A DNA stretch of 64,000 bases from Siphonodentalium dalli (lineage: Eukaryota > Mollusca > Scaphopoda > Gadilida > Siphonodentaliidae): NCBI GenBank assembly GCA_032622095.1, contig CP136066.1, positions 192,874,816-192,938,815 of the forward strand, in the 5' to 3' direction. The translations under genes and the position numbers were made by a program. This document shows positions 21,859 to 33,202 of this stretch, one piece after another (positions within the stretch are counted from its first letter, which is position 1; every line of letters starts with the position of its first letter). Below the pieces are notes generated by a model. It saw only the letters and a list, made by a program, of their open reading frames with translations, was not told where the DNA came from and did no database searches.

Positions 21859-24800
21859 TAGTCGGGGAGCCAATAAGGTCCACCTGCACCCCCCCCCCCC
21901 CCCCGATGATTATAAATAACCTTATTTTTATTGTTCCCTATGGTATCCAGATAAAGAATCCGGATTTCACCGAAAAATAAAGGTGGCCCTACTGGGTGCT
22001 AGAGCCATTTGAATCCAAGATGGCCGCCATTTCCTCTAATTCCGATCAGCTGTATTTAATCGTTGTAATAGATCGGTTGTTAGCAAAAGACACAGACAAA
22101 ATGTATGCCATTTTGTTGGTATGATGTCCTTCTTCAAAATGACGGCAAATAATTTCGAAAAAAAATCAAAATGGCCGCCGAAAAATGACGTCATATGCAC
22201 AAAAATAGGAAATTTAATTAATATTTCACCATATCTTCCATTTTTCTTCTCATTAATCATTAGTTAATGGCAATATTTTTAAGACAGTCATCAAGCGTGA
22301 TATTATAGCGTCATTTTAAGACATTTTCGATTGACGAGGGTTCCGTAATAGATACAGAAAGAGGATTCGAAAAAGAGGGGTGAAATTTTTGATTTTTTTT
22401 GCAAGGCGATTTTGATAGTCATTTTATCGACAAACCACACAGGCTGTTAATAGAATGTCAACAACTATGTGCTTTATTTTATTGGACGGATGTTTTACTT
22501 CAATTGGAATGAAATTGGTGTATAAAATTTCCAAAATGGCCGCCAAAAATATGAAAAATGGTAAATATTGCCCCAGGGTGTCCTGCAATGGCTTACAAGT
22601 TGTGGTTGATATATAAAATTGGCTAATCTGTATTATATACATTGAATACTAACATATCTGATGCACCATGGATCATTGTTTCTATTGTCACCACTGACAT
22701 CATCAGAAATATTGGATTTTTCTCTCACAAACTTGACATAAATATCGGCAAAAATTCACTTTTCAGTGTTGGACAACTTTTTAAAGTAAAATGCAACTAT
22801 CATTGGTATCAAAGGTATTTATTGTTTTGGTCTATCTTAAATGTGTCACACTACGGTGTTTATAGACCAAATTGCTCAAGATGGCTTCCAAAATGGCCAC
22901 CAAATTTGTAAAAAGTTAACTTTTTACATATATCCCGAACATTATTATCTGCGTTATCCGACAAGGTAGCAAACTGTGACTCACTTGGTTAGTATACGTG
23001 TTAGTTAATTAACGGACAACTACGTTCTATTCTGTTTGTCCCAGTTCCATATGGTGCATGACAAATACATTTTAAAGTTGCAGTATGGAATTTTGCGGAG
23101 AACCTCTTTTGTGATTCTGGCCATATTATTGAAAGGAAATGGGCAGAACTTTTTGAGACGGAACTGAGATGAACCATAATATGTGATCAACTGGATAAAA
23201 GATGGATGCCAAGATGGCAGCCAGGGAGTTACTATATGATCATAGGTGATGTGAATATGTATACAGGGAGTTACTGTATGGTCATGAATGATGTGAATAG
23301 GTATACAAGGAGTGACTATATGGTTATGAGTGGGGTGTCCATGGTGAGATGCATAGGAATATAAGGAGTGGCTGTATGGGCATGTGTGAGGTGAATCGGT
23401 ATACATGTAGTGACTGTATGGTGTATTGTTGTGTGTGGCCGATGTGACCGTATGTGCATTGCTGTGGTGTATATATATAACGAGAGTAGCTACATGGTCA
23501 TCCGTGTGTTGTTTATGTATATATGGAGTGACTGTAAGGTCGTGGTGGGATGTATATGTGTACCGTGTGTGGCTGTATTGTGACATGTGGGTGTATATGT
23601 ATATTTGTGCTGTCTGTATGATCATTGGTGGAGTGCGTAGATAAATAGGGAGTGATTTTATGGTTATGGGTAATGTGTATAGGTGCACATAGTATGCCTG
23701 TACGGTCAAGATTGAAGTTATATGCATACCTGGAATAAGCTGGATGGTCATTGACGAGCGTGTGGCTATATAGGGAGTGCCCTTTTGGTAACGGGTTGGT
23801 CGTATATTTATATATATTGTGGATGTATTATCATCGGTGGTGTATAAGGTGTAGATGAATGATCATGGATGGCGTGTATGAGTATACAGCGAGTTGCTGA
23901 ATTGTCATGTGTGATGTGTATATGCAAGTATGAAACTTATGAGTGATCGTGTGTGCGGGTATTGGTTTATTTGGAAGGGCTCACCATTGGTGAGGTGTAT
24001 ATGTATATCTGGATTGACTCTATGGTCATGGGTATGGCGAATAGATATACATGTAGTGGCTGTATGGTCCATGGTGTGGTGAATATGTATACAATGAGTG
24101 ACTGTATTATCGTGAATGTGGTGAATATGTATACATAGAGTGACTATATGGTCAGGTGTAGGAGTATACCTGGTGTTCATGCATGGTGACTCATGGCTGT
24201 ATCGTCATTTGTGGCATGTACTATTGTACCGGTTTCACCAAATATGGCTGTATGGCCAGGTGTGCGTGTATAGAGTGGGTGACTATATTGTCATTTGTGT
24301 GGTGTTTATGTACATATGAGGTCATGTGTGGATTGTACATGTGTAATTTGGGTGGCTGTCGCTTTCCACAATAACTCAAGGATGTGTTAATCAATAGAGA
24401 GGTCATGTCAAAGAGTTCTCCACCTTGATAGTGTTTGTGTACATGGGGGAACTTTAAACGTGAAAAGCGATAGCCACCCATTACCACACAGTCATTCCAT
24501 ATATACATAAACACCACATACATAACAATATAGTGACCAACTGTATAAACGTACACCTGACCCATGACCACGGATGGCCATACAGCCATGAGTAACAATG
24601 CAGGCACATCGGGTATAATCCTAAACATGACCCATAACCATAGAGTCACTCCTTGTATACCCATTCACCTCACCATTGGCCATACGGTCATCCCATGTAT
24701 ACCTATTCTCCACACACACAGTCAAATAGACATTCAATATATACATCAACACCACAACAATGACCATAGAGTCACCCCGGGTGTACATATCCACATCACC

Positions 24801-26778
24801 AATGGTCATATAGCCACTCGCTTCATACACATACCCTCACACATGGCACCCGGTATACTCCTTCATCTGACCTATGGTCATATAGTCACCCCGTGTGTAC
24901 CTATTCAAAACATTCATACATGATCATGGTCAATCATTGTATATATATTCACCTCACCCTTGGCCATGTCACTCCCTGTATCCATATTTGTCACACCATA
25001 GCAGAATAGCCACTCAATATATACTAATACTCCCCAGCCATGTCAGTATATTCACTCCATGTATGCATATGCACATCATCCATGGCCATATAGCCGCTCG
25101 CTATATACACATACCCCTCGCCCATGACAATATAGCAACACATGTGTATACACGTATAACCTACACATGACCATACCGCCACGAGTCACCAAGCAGGAAC
25201 ACCGGGTATACTCATACACCTGACACATGACCATTTAGTCACTCCCTGTATAGCTATTCATTACATTTATGATCATACAGTCACTCATTGTATACATACA
25301 TGTACTCATCTCACCATTGACCATACAATAACTCCCTGTATACCTATTCACCTCACCTATGATCATATAGTAACTCCCTGGCTACCATCTTGGCATCCAC
25401 CCTATATCCAGTTGATATGTTTTATCATAATGGACCAGAATAGCCACATATTATGGTTCATCTCAGTTCCGTTTCAAAGTTCTGCGAATTTCCTTTCAAT
25501 AATATGGCAAGAATCACAAAAGAGGTTCTCCGCAAAATTCCATACTGCAACTTTTAAATGAATTTGTCATGCCCCATACGGAACTGGGACAACATAATAG
25601 AACGTAGTTGTAAGTTAATTAACTAACACGTATAATAACCAAGTGAGTCACAATTTACTACCATGTCGGATAACGCAGAGAATAATGTTCGGGATATATG
25701 TAAAAACAATTACTTTTTACAAATTTGGTTGCCATTTTGGAAGCCATCTTGAGCAATTTGGTCTATAAACACCGTAGTGTGACACATTTAAGATAGACCA
25801 AAACAATAAATACCTTTGATACCAATGATAGTTGCATTTTACTTAAAACAATTGTCCAACCCTGAAAAGTGAATTTTTGCCGATATTTATGTCAAGTTTG
25901 TGAGAGAAAAATCCAATATTTCTGGTGATGTCAGTGGTGACAATAGAAACAATGATCCATGGTGCATCAGATATGTTAGTATTCAATGTATATAATACAG
26001 ATTAGCCAATTTTATATATCAACCACAACTTGTAAGCCATTGCAGGACACCCTGGGGCAATATTTACCATTTTTCATATTTTCGGCGGCCATTTTGGAAA
26101 TTTTATACACCAATTTTATTCCCATTGAAGTAAAACATCCGTCCAATAAAATAAAGCGCGTAGTTGTTGACATTCTATTAACAGCCTGTGTGGTTTGTCG
26201 TTAAAATGACGATCAAACTCGTCTTGCAAAAAAAATCGAAAATTTCACCCCTCTTTTTCGAATCCGCTTTCTGCATCTTTTACGGAACCCTCGTCAATGG
26301 CAATTGTCTTAAAATGACGCTATAATATCATGCTTGATGTCTGTCTCAAAAACATTGCCATTTACTAATGATTAATGTGAAGAAAAATGGAAGATATGGT
26401 GAAATATTAATAAAATTTCCTATTTTCGTGCATATGACGTCATTTTTCGGCGGCCATTTTGATTTTTTTCGAAATTATTTGCCGTCATTTTGAAGAATGA
26501 CATCATACCAATAAAATGGCATACATTTTGTCTGTGTCTTTTGCTAACAACCGATCTATTACAACGATTAAATACAGCTGGTCGGAAATAGAGGAAATGG
26601 TGGCCATCTTGGATTCAAATGGCTCTAGCACTCAGTAGGGCCACCTTTATTTTTCGGTGAAATCCGGATTCTTTATCTGGATGCCATAGGGAACAATAAA
26701 AATAAGGTTATTTGTAATCATCGGGGGGGGGGGGGGGGGGGGGGGGGGTGCAGGTGGACCTTATTGGCTCCCCGACTA
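21859..26778. repeat. 4.9-kb giant imperfect palindrome
   Basis: The left arm starts TAGTCGGGGAGCCAATAAGG and the right arm ends CCTTATTGGCTCCCCGACTA. The outer 1.4 kb of each arm is highly alike. Both contain the same 72-codon chance frame at mirror positions (22,424-22,642 minus and 25,986-26,204 plus) with only three residue differences. The poly-C tract at 21,889-21,904 faces a poly-G tract at 26,724-26,748. The inner parts are a minisatellite of about 40-45 bp (GTATACAGGGAGTGACTGTA-like) that changes orientation at the centre. GGGTGGCTGTCGCTTTCCAC (to 24,370) and GTGAAAAGCGATAGCCACCC (from 24,460) bracket a spacer of about 90 bp. It resembles long-arm foldback transposons with repeat-filled arms. 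No protein is encoded. Confidence 0.88.
23226..25385. repeat. Minisatellite arrays in opposite orientation at the palindrome centre
   Basis: Left of about 24,370 the repeat reads ATGTGAATATGTATACAGGG AGTGACTGTATGGTCATGGG with much variation. Right of about 24,460 the reverse complement runs (for example CATACAGTCACTCCCTGTAT). The two sides differ in length by about 200 bp, which is what independent copy-number change would give. Many short frames run through it in all directions and none is credible as a gene. Confidence 0.85.
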
Positions 26779-27481
26779 ATCTGACAAGGGATTTAGAACA
26801 GACTCATCGACTGACATAAACAACTCAAAATCTCACATGCAGCTGATATATATGCGCAGCAACATTTCGTTTAAACTAAGAATATTTAGCCAATATATAG
26901 CACCATGAACAGAGGAGCACCTGGAAATTTCTTTGAAACATCTGTATCTTCATGGAGATATGATAGCCAGGTGTCCTCGAGATCTTAGTCCAACCCACTA
27001 GATTGCTTGATACATCCCAATATGTAAAACCCAATTATCATCTTTTATCGAACTGATGTGTTTATGATGTTCATGTATCATATTATAACGTCTAATGTAT
27101 ACGCAGTTGTAAATAAATAAATACTTCATTATTGGTGGAACGGATTAATCGTGATAAACAGAATGACAATTGTCAAGGTGAGCCACTACTTATATTCCAT
27201 GACTAATAATCATGTTTTGTGATGCTATTTGAATATACAATTTATGAGAAAACGTATAACACTTTAAGCAAGAGCATTCTCTATTCCCAACAAATATCCA
27301 CAGCATACATTAACCTGGGCAACGCCGGGTAACCCTGCTAGTAATCAATAAATTTGAAAAATGATCAAGGAAATATGGATTGATACAAAATCGGACTTGG
27401 CACTGAAAGGGTTAAAATAGAATTTCATGGTACCGTTAAATCTCCCATCTTTTTTCACTCTATTTCTTTTTCTTCCAATAG

Positions 27482-27581
27482 AAATCCAATACTTTGAAGA
27501 GACCTTGGCGCCTGAATGTTGACAAGACATCCACACCTGCGAAGCCGAAGAACATACATATTCAAACATCAGAAATGAGAG
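27482..27581 (+). CDS. ZNF318: ZNF318-like gene, exon 5 (RPW linker between fingers)
   Basis: A 100-nt exon, acceptor TCTTCCAATAG, phase 0 in, and phase 1 out at AGA G|GTAGGG. It covers residues 1325-1358 and starts KSNTLKRPWRLNVDK. The RPW triplet lies the same distance after finger 1 as the N-RPW of vertebrate ZNF318 (HTQTLDPYNRPWA there, from memory). This supports both the exon and its order. It lies only 66 bp downstream of the Helitron-split element, so the 3' end of intron 4 has been repeatedly hit by transposons. Short exon, but phase and homology agree. Confidence 0.85.
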
Positions 27582-27775
27582 GTAGGGTCCGTTTGCATTT
27601 TATAATTCATATTGTTAAGTTTTATTCTGTACTGATGTGGGGCAAGATACAGAGACCCTACAGCAGAAAATACTTACTCATAATAAAATATCTCAGACAA
27701 AACAGTGTTGTTCATCCCAAATTTAAAACCTGGAGTATTTGGGTTCGAATTTCTGGAACCAAACGTGATATAGGT

Positions 27776-27971
27776 TTAACCCTTTCATGACGTAGGGAGC
27801 CTTGCCTATAAAAGAGGATGCACTGGCTTACAAGTTCAATGTAAATATTGTTCGGCCAATGTATTCTCTTGTATATGTGAGGCTCCCTATGCGAGACGTG
27901 CATATATAAAAGAATGCATTGGCACAAGGTTTTCGCAAAATTTCAGGAAGCTCCAGTCATGGAAGGGTTAA
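27776..27971. mobile_element. TTAA-type foldback (intron 5)
   Basis: It starts TTAACCCTTTCATGACGTAG and ends CCAGTCATGGAAGGGTTAA. It has one degraded and one good TGCATTCTCTTATATATGCG-type palindrome and the shared GTTTTCGCAAAATTTCAGGA tail. The family is as at 15,606-15,873. Confidence 0.75.
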
Positions 27972-28700
27972 ACAAACTTAGTCTTTGGAATAAAATTATT
28001 CTGAACTACAAACAGTAGTTTAGTGGGTGCTTTTGAGTGTGAACCGTAACCTATTCAAATCAATTTATCCCAAATTACTCATCTCTGTAGCGGGTTATCA
28101 AATAAAAAAAAAAAACTAGGTGTCAAACTGTTATCTTTCTCATATATTGTGTTCCCATGCCTTTGAAACATTTGAAGTAAGTTATTTATATTGAGATTGA
28201 TTATTGCAATAGTGCATTCCTGTTAGCCAGTCATATCTCATTATTAAATTTTCTAACTGCTTTGTGCAATATATGCTATTACGTGCAGCAGAATTGCCAA
28301 CTGGCCAATATTTCATGTATGAATAGACAGTCAAATTTTCTAGTGGTCGAACATAAAAGAGCATTCATGGATAATAAAATGCGACATATATTGTCTTTAA
28401 GTTTTATCAGGTGGGGAAAATACCAATGTATGCAGAAAGAATCAGAAATTCCATTCGCCAAGGAAGGTAAATCACTTAGGGTCGGAACAGGTGTGGTATA
28501 AATATATGGATTGATTCCCAAATGGTATGAAGTGTTTCCAGTAAGCTATTAAAATACCTCGTCAGAATGTATCGACAGTATATCAGAGCTAATCCTGGCT
28601 GTATTTGGGCAGCATTAGGGAGTTACACTTGGTAGCTGGTGCAGCTCAAATAAGGTAAAAAGACAAGGCTGTAGAAAAAAGCAGTAGAAGCCAATATAGA
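27972..28700. other. Intron 5, no recognised feature
   Basis: AT-rich sequence with several overlapping short frames and no recognisable domain. No exon is needed here, since exons 5 and 6 join in phase. Confidence 0.4.
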
Positions 28701-28719
28701 ATTTCATCAAGCCTTGAAA

Positions 28720-28960
28720 TAGTGTGTCTGTCATTTGCAGAATGAGGTCCCCAGAGGGTGAATTTAGTGATGCTACCCCGCATAGCGGGCTAGCATAACC
28801 AAATTCACCCTCAGGGAACCTCATTCTGCTGAGGTGTAAGCAGAATGAGGTCCCCAGAGGGTGAATTTGGTGATGCTAGCCCACTATGCGGGGTAGCATC
28901 ACTAAATTCACCCTCTGGGGACCTCATTCTGCAAATGACAGACACTATTTCAAGGCTTGA
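28720..28960. repeat. Foldback family A, double copy
   Basis: Two family A foldbacks head to head. Both have AGAATGAGGTCCCCAGAGGG arms and loops with CCGCATAGCGGG and CCACTATGCGGGG. The outer flanks CAAGCCTTGAAATAG and CTATTTCAAGGCTTG are also inverted, so the whole forms one larger palindrome of about 240 bp. Confidence 0.85.
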
Positions 28961-29051
28961 ATTTCATGCAATTCTAAAAGGCTTGATGAGTTTTTGTCAA
29001 ATCCCCATGACAACTGCAGTACAAAGCCAAATTTCTCAGGTGACTAATATA

Positions 29052-29255
29052 TTAACCCTTTCTATACTAAATGAATTCTCCAATTAGTTATAAAAGTATA
29101 CACTGGAATGATCTATTATTCATATGTAGGGATGTTCAAGGTATGACAGCAGATTCAGATAATAACTTCAACTATGTTCTTTTGTTGAACTTATTCTCTG
29201 AACATTTCCTAAAGAACAACTACTCTTCAATGAATATTAGTATAGAAATGATTAA
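29052..29255. mobile_element. TTAA-type foldback, TTTCCATACTAAAT family
   Basis: It begins TTAACCCTTTCTATACTAAA and ends TATAGAAATGATTAA, with an inner AGATAATAACTTCAAC ... GTTGAACTTATTCTCT hairpin. A TTAA stands at both ends. Confidence 0.75.
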
Positions 29256-29463
29256 ATAAGAACTCAAAAACTATGGAAGTCGAAGTATTTATTTCAAATT
29301 TTGTTAATCTATTGAGAATTGTTTCCAGCTGTTTCATCTACATATCACTAGAGCTGTATCAAATAATTGTTTGCCCTATGTAACAAAATAAAATGCATTT
29401 CGTCATCAACATGATAAAAACTTTCTTCGGAATATTTAGTCATTTTGTCAAGACATTACACTG

Positions 29464-29695
29464 TAAGTGGCGCGGTGGTCCAAGTGGTTAGCTATCTTGA
29501 CTCGTCATGGTATGAAAACCACATGCATTCTATGTCATGGGGGACTTACCTGTTAATCGAGTACCCAGTCAGGAGTCGATGGATATTGTCAGTATGCTAA
29601 TCCTGATGCACTCGTCAATGGCTGGTGTTGCTTCCTCCAAAGCGAGGACGGGTAATCAATGCCCTATGACCAGGGTAATAAACATATAAATTGCA
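29464..29695 (+). repeat. Probable tRNA-derived SINE
   Basis: The head contains GTGGTCCAAGTGGTTAGC, a good RNA polymerase III A box of tRNA type. The expected B box (GGTTCGANNCC) is not clear, so the promoter may be decayed. A body of about 200 bp and an AT-rich tail (AATAAACATATAAATTGC) follow. It cannot fold as a complete tRNA, so I do not call a tRNA gene. Confidence 0.45.
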
Positions 29696-29754
29696 TTGAA
29701 ACTAATTTACAGTGGAATGCACTATAGAAATGCATTGATTATTATTATAAATTA

Positions 29755-29984
29755 TTAACCCTTTCATGATGGGAGCTGCACTGGTGCAGCATTAGAGATC
29801 ATGTGCCAGTGCATTCTCTTATATATGCGAGTCTCCCATAGGGAGCCTCGCATATATAAGAGAATGCACTGGCTTACACGGTCAAGGTAAATAATGTTAG
29901 GCCAATGTATTCTCTTATATAAGAGAATGCATTGCTACAGAGTTTTCGCAAAATTTCAGGAAGCTTCAGTCATTAAAGGGTTAA
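29755..29984. mobile_element. TTAA-type foldback with two hairpins (best full copy)
   Basis: It begins TTAACCCTTTCATGATGGG and ends CAGTCATTAAAGGGTTAA. The first hairpin (about 29,808-29,872) is a near-perfect palindrome around GTCTCCCATAGGGAGCC. The second (29,905-29,932) has lost its loop. Between them is GGTCAAGGTAAATAATGTTA. Confidence 0.8.
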
Positions 29985-30124
29985 AGGTCGTTGATATACT
30001 GATATGTGATATACTGTTTGCCTGCAGTATTGTCATATAGTTTCTCCTTTAATAAATGAGAGTCTTGACTGGTGTGAGTGAAGAACCTTGTAATAAGTCC
30101 TCGATTGTTGGCTAGCTTCAATTA

Positions 30125-30755
30125 TTAACTCTTTCTTTACTAAATTGATTGTCCCATCAGTTATAAAAGTATACAACGGAATGGTCTATCATTCATCTGG
30201 AGGGATGTTTAACTCTCCGGTAGGGTGATCAAATAGAAATGGAGAATAATCTTGCTCAATTTAGTTATTTTACGAATATTAATCCAAATTGACAACACAC
30301 ACTGACATTCATATATATTAATTAAATGCAGTGACTCGATGGCGAAATTATTTGTATTAGATTATCGCCGATAGTTGCATCCTGAAATTGAGATGTAAAT
30401 ATTTACAATTGAGCGTAGTTCAGACGATATTTTCTATGGATTGGTACGGTCGATTTCTTTGATATTTTCCACGATGTTAGTAGAATGATACATTCCCATA
30501 GTTGGCATAGCACCTTATCAGTTTCACGCACCCGACCATGTCTATGATATGTCTTTAAGACAAGGTGAAGGTATTGGAGATTACATTTATTGTTTCCCGT
30601 GCTCATGCTCATGTTGCTGTCTTATTCTGATATTTTTTTAGGAATAAAATTTCAAAGACTTGATGTTTATGTATTTGAGTTGCCATTCCATATTATAAAA
30701 ACACAATGAGAAACTTTCCAAGGAAAGATATTCTCATGACGTCTACTAATCAAGC
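30125..30755. other. Truncated TTAA foldback, then intron 5 with no feature
   Basis: 30,125-30,212 is the left third of a TTTCCATACTAAAT-family element. 30,213-30,755 shows no recognised element or coding signal. Confidence 0.5.
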
Positions 30756-30903
30756 CTTGAAATAGTGTGTCTGTCATTTGCAGAATGAGGTTCCCAGAGG
30801 GTGAATTTAGTGATGCTACCCCGCATAGCGGGCTAGCATCACCAAATTCACCCTCTGGGAACCTCATTCTGCAAATGACAGACACACTATTTCAAGGCTT
30901 GGT
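30756..30903. repeat. Foldback family A copy with complete flanks
   Basis: AAGCCTTGAAATAGTGTGTC ... and the inverted GACACACTATTTCAAGGCTT enclose the AGAATGAGGTTCCCAGAGGG arms and a CCGCATAGCGGG loop. This is probably the full-length form of family A, about 148 bp. Confidence 0.88.
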
Positions 30904-32329
30904 ACTAGTATTTCCTATACAATGTAGTTTATCGTGACCATGTAACATTTAGAATGTTACAAGCGATCATCATTGTTTAAAAATATCAAAAATTTCTTGA
31001 AGTGTCGTCAAATCTCATGAACTCAAAATGCAGCCAGGGATATGGTAATTATAATATGGAATAGTAATGATTTTAATTCATTTCTTTTTCTCACGTAATT
31101 GAGAGCAACTTGTAATTATCACTTTCTCCTAATACATGTATTAACTGAAAGTAATTTATGACAGACAAAAACAATTTAATTAATACACACAATTCTGTTT
31201 TTAATTTTTCGTGCACATCTTTTGAATGGGAAGCACACAATAAACTTTGATTTTAATTAGTAAGGAACACAGTCAAATTGAAATCTGGTGAATCATTATT
31301 AGAAATGAACGTTTGACCGAACGCGTATCTAAACTGATTTCAAGACGCGCAGGAACTCCTGGTATTGTGTCATTATGGGGTTTCTAAATATGGATAATTT
31401 ATGTCCTTTGTATCGCGAAAACACTGTCTAAATGTTGATAATTGTAGAGATTGGGATTCCCTCGCTGGCGGAAAGAGAATTGGTGGTACTCTCTGTCTGA
31501 CTGTGATTGGAAGTGCAGTAGTGAATGATGTATAAACCATCTGATTTCAATTTGACTGTGAGGAAGAACATTAAGATTTCATAATGGTTTTGCAAAAAAA
31601 TATATATAGACCATGTTGTTTTATACACCTGGTATCTTAGACCCTTCCTAAAATTCAATTTACATTAAATTTCTAGTTAATAGCTTATTCTCTCTGTGTG
31701 CTAAAAAAAAAAAAAAAAAATTGTCATCTTTTGGAGTCAGAATTTTATCCACTTATGCTTGATTAGGACCAGCATATAATGGTCTTTGTCATGATTAGTT
31801 CTGATCTGGCTAAGATGAAAAACATTTGGGAAAAAAGAGGGATTGGTTTATGTGGGAGCCTTGAAAACCTCGAGAAATTTCCACAAAACGGCCTTGAATT
31901 TGAACCCTGTCATTTCCTCACAAAACACAAGCCCTCTTCATGCAGTAACCTGTATATTTACTTCATAGCCATGCAAATTAACCATTTCATGGCGGGAGCT
32001 TCTTCTTCTTTATATAACAGCTCGCTGTCATTTACTGACAATTATGAGCTTGTCCAGGTGCTACCATGGGCGTGTAACTTTATAACCCTGTGGTGACTCC
32101 AGTAGCATTCTTTAACGTGCTCACTCCAAGTCATGTACGCGGGTCAGCCATTAATGTCCATGCCGATCGGACAGCAATCTGCACTCACTACAACATACCT
32201 GGACAAATGTAATGGGGGAAGTCGGCATTTTTGCATTCGGATCTGTATTCAGTGATCTCGAATGAGACTTTTCAGCCTAACAAACTTGGTATCTGACAGA
32301 ATTATGATTTTTTTGTCTGAATACCCTGA
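30904..32329. other. Intron 5, no recognised feature
   Basis: AT-rich intron sequence. A fragment at about 31,979-32,000 (TTAACCATTTCATGGCGGGA) resembles the end of a TTAA element. The frame at 31,779-32,096 has no recognisable domain and no family support. Confidence 0.4.
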
Positions 32330-32398
32330 CCAGGTTGCGATCCCCGGTCCGCTAGCATGAGAGACCAGTACGCTACCTCTCGGCTACCGACTTCCCTT
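32330..32398 (-). repeat. tRNA-like SINE head, minus strand
   Basis: On the minus strand, GTAGCCGAGAGGTAGCG resembles an A box. About 30 bases later GGGGATCGCAACC resembles a B box (GGTTCGANNCC with changes). The spacing suits a tRNA-derived promoter. The rest of the element is not clear. Confidence 0.4.
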
Positions 32399-32708
32399 GT
32401 AGTTCGGCGTTAAAGTGCCTGTGCCAGTGCATAGGGAGCCTCGCTTATATATATAAGAGCTTACAAGGTCAAGGTAAATATTGTTAGGCAAATGTATTCT
32501 CCCTTTGAGAGACTCGCACGTATAAAAGAATGCATTGGCACAGGGTTTTCGCAAAATTTCAGGAAGCTCATGGAAGAGTTAAGATGTATACTAGGGCTGT
32601 AACGATACACTTGGTAACATTATGATGCATATCAGGATACACTAAATTAGTGTTCACATATGAAAACCACCTGAATTATCAGAACCAACATGTTTGTAAT
32701 TGGAACAA

Positions 32709-32960
32709 GCCTTGAAATAGGGTGTTTGTCATTTGCAGAATGAGGTCCCCAGAGGGTGAATTTAGTGATTCTATCCCACATAGCTGGATATCATCACCAA
32801 ATTCACCCTCTGGGAACCTCATTCTGCTGAGTTGTAAGCAGAATGAGGTCCCCAGAGGGTGAATTTGGTGATGCTAGCCCGCTATGCGGAGTAGCATCAC
32901 TAAATTCACCATCTGGGGACCTCATTCTGCAAATGACAGACACACTATTTCAAGGCTTGA
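32709..32960. repeat. Foldback family A, double copy, inserted in another element
   Basis: Same head-to-head double arrangement as 28,720-28,960, with outer CAAGCCTTGAAATAG/CTATTTCAAGGCTTG arms. It interrupts the AGGGCTGTAAC element. Confidence 0.82.
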
Positions 32961-33025
32961 ATTGGAGGTAGAGTTCATATTAAACTAAAATACAGTTAGC
33001 TGGATGAGTCAAACACACATAATAT

Positions 33026-33202
33026 ACAGTAATGCTCTAATTAATCGACCTCTTAACCACAGCAGAATTATGGGTAACTTTTCAGGATTCGCCGAGAGCT
33101 TTCCGATGAATGGCAACAAGCCATATTTCCGACTAAATCCTGAAATGTTACCCATAATTCTGCTGTGGTTAAGAGGTCGATTAATTAGAGCATTACTGTA
33201 TA
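33026..33202. mobile_element. Mariner-like palindromic MITE, full copy
   Basis: It begins and ends CAGTAATGCTCTAATT / AATTAGAGCATTACTGTA with TA at both outer edges. Inner arms: CGACCTCTTAACCACAGCAG and the inverted CTGCTGTGGTTAAGAGGTCG. TA target and terminal repeats fit a Tc1/mariner/pogo-mobilised element. It is the best reference for the remnant at 9922-10,055 beside exon 2. Confidence 0.85.

Larger units (their letters stand above)
19747..27341 (+). mobile_element. Non-autonomous Helitron, 7.6 kb
   Basis: The 5' end is TCTATATCTATATTTGCGAA followed by (TCTG)n, a typical Helitron start. The 3' end is a short GC hairpin (CCTGGGCAACGCCGGG) nine to twelve bases before the terminal CTAG. It sits between A and T in the target, as Helitrons do. 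The first 2.1 kb (to 21,858) is a diverged tandem array of units of about 150 bp, each with a GCCGATTGCCACCAAAC-like core (near 19,890, 20,030, 20,255, 20,545 and onward). A 4.9-kb giant palindrome (21,859-26,778) follows, and then a 560-bp 3' part. No Rep/helicase coding is visible, so it would need the enzyme in trans. Confidence 0.82.
19608..27415. mobile_element. 213-bp palindromic TTAA element split by a Helitron
   Basis: The outer ends are TTAACCCTTTCAGTGCCAAG (19,608) and CTTGGCACTGAAAGGGTTAA (to 27,415). They continue as inverted arms of about 70 bp. Removing 19,747-27,341 leaves a 213-bp near-perfect palindrome with a GAGCTCTTAGAGCTC centre at about 19,708. At the junction the predicted palindrome ATTATTATGATCAATAAA is restored except for one base. 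A related element with the same ends but another core is at 35,384-35,622. Confidence 0.9.

Noticed and set aside
23020-25170. His/Thr/Ile-rich frames on both strands in the giant palindrome (for example HTRYTYTSHHDLTV)
   Set aside because: They result from the minisatellite, occur in both arms in mirror image and have no domain.
22424-26204. A 72-codon protein encoded twice (22,424-22,642 minus and 25,986-26,204 plus)
   Set aside because: The duplicate is explained by the palindrome arms. It overlaps similar frames, has no known domain, and its conservation is that of the DNA as a whole.
29464-29540. A tRNA gene
   Set aside because: Only the A box is good. The acceptor stem and anticodon arm cannot be folded and the B box is missing, so a SINE head is more likely.
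28615-31000. Short recurring frame MRSPEGEFGDASPLCGVASLNSPSGD as a conserved peptide
   Set aside because: It is the translation of foldback family A and appears wherever the repeat does, on both strands.
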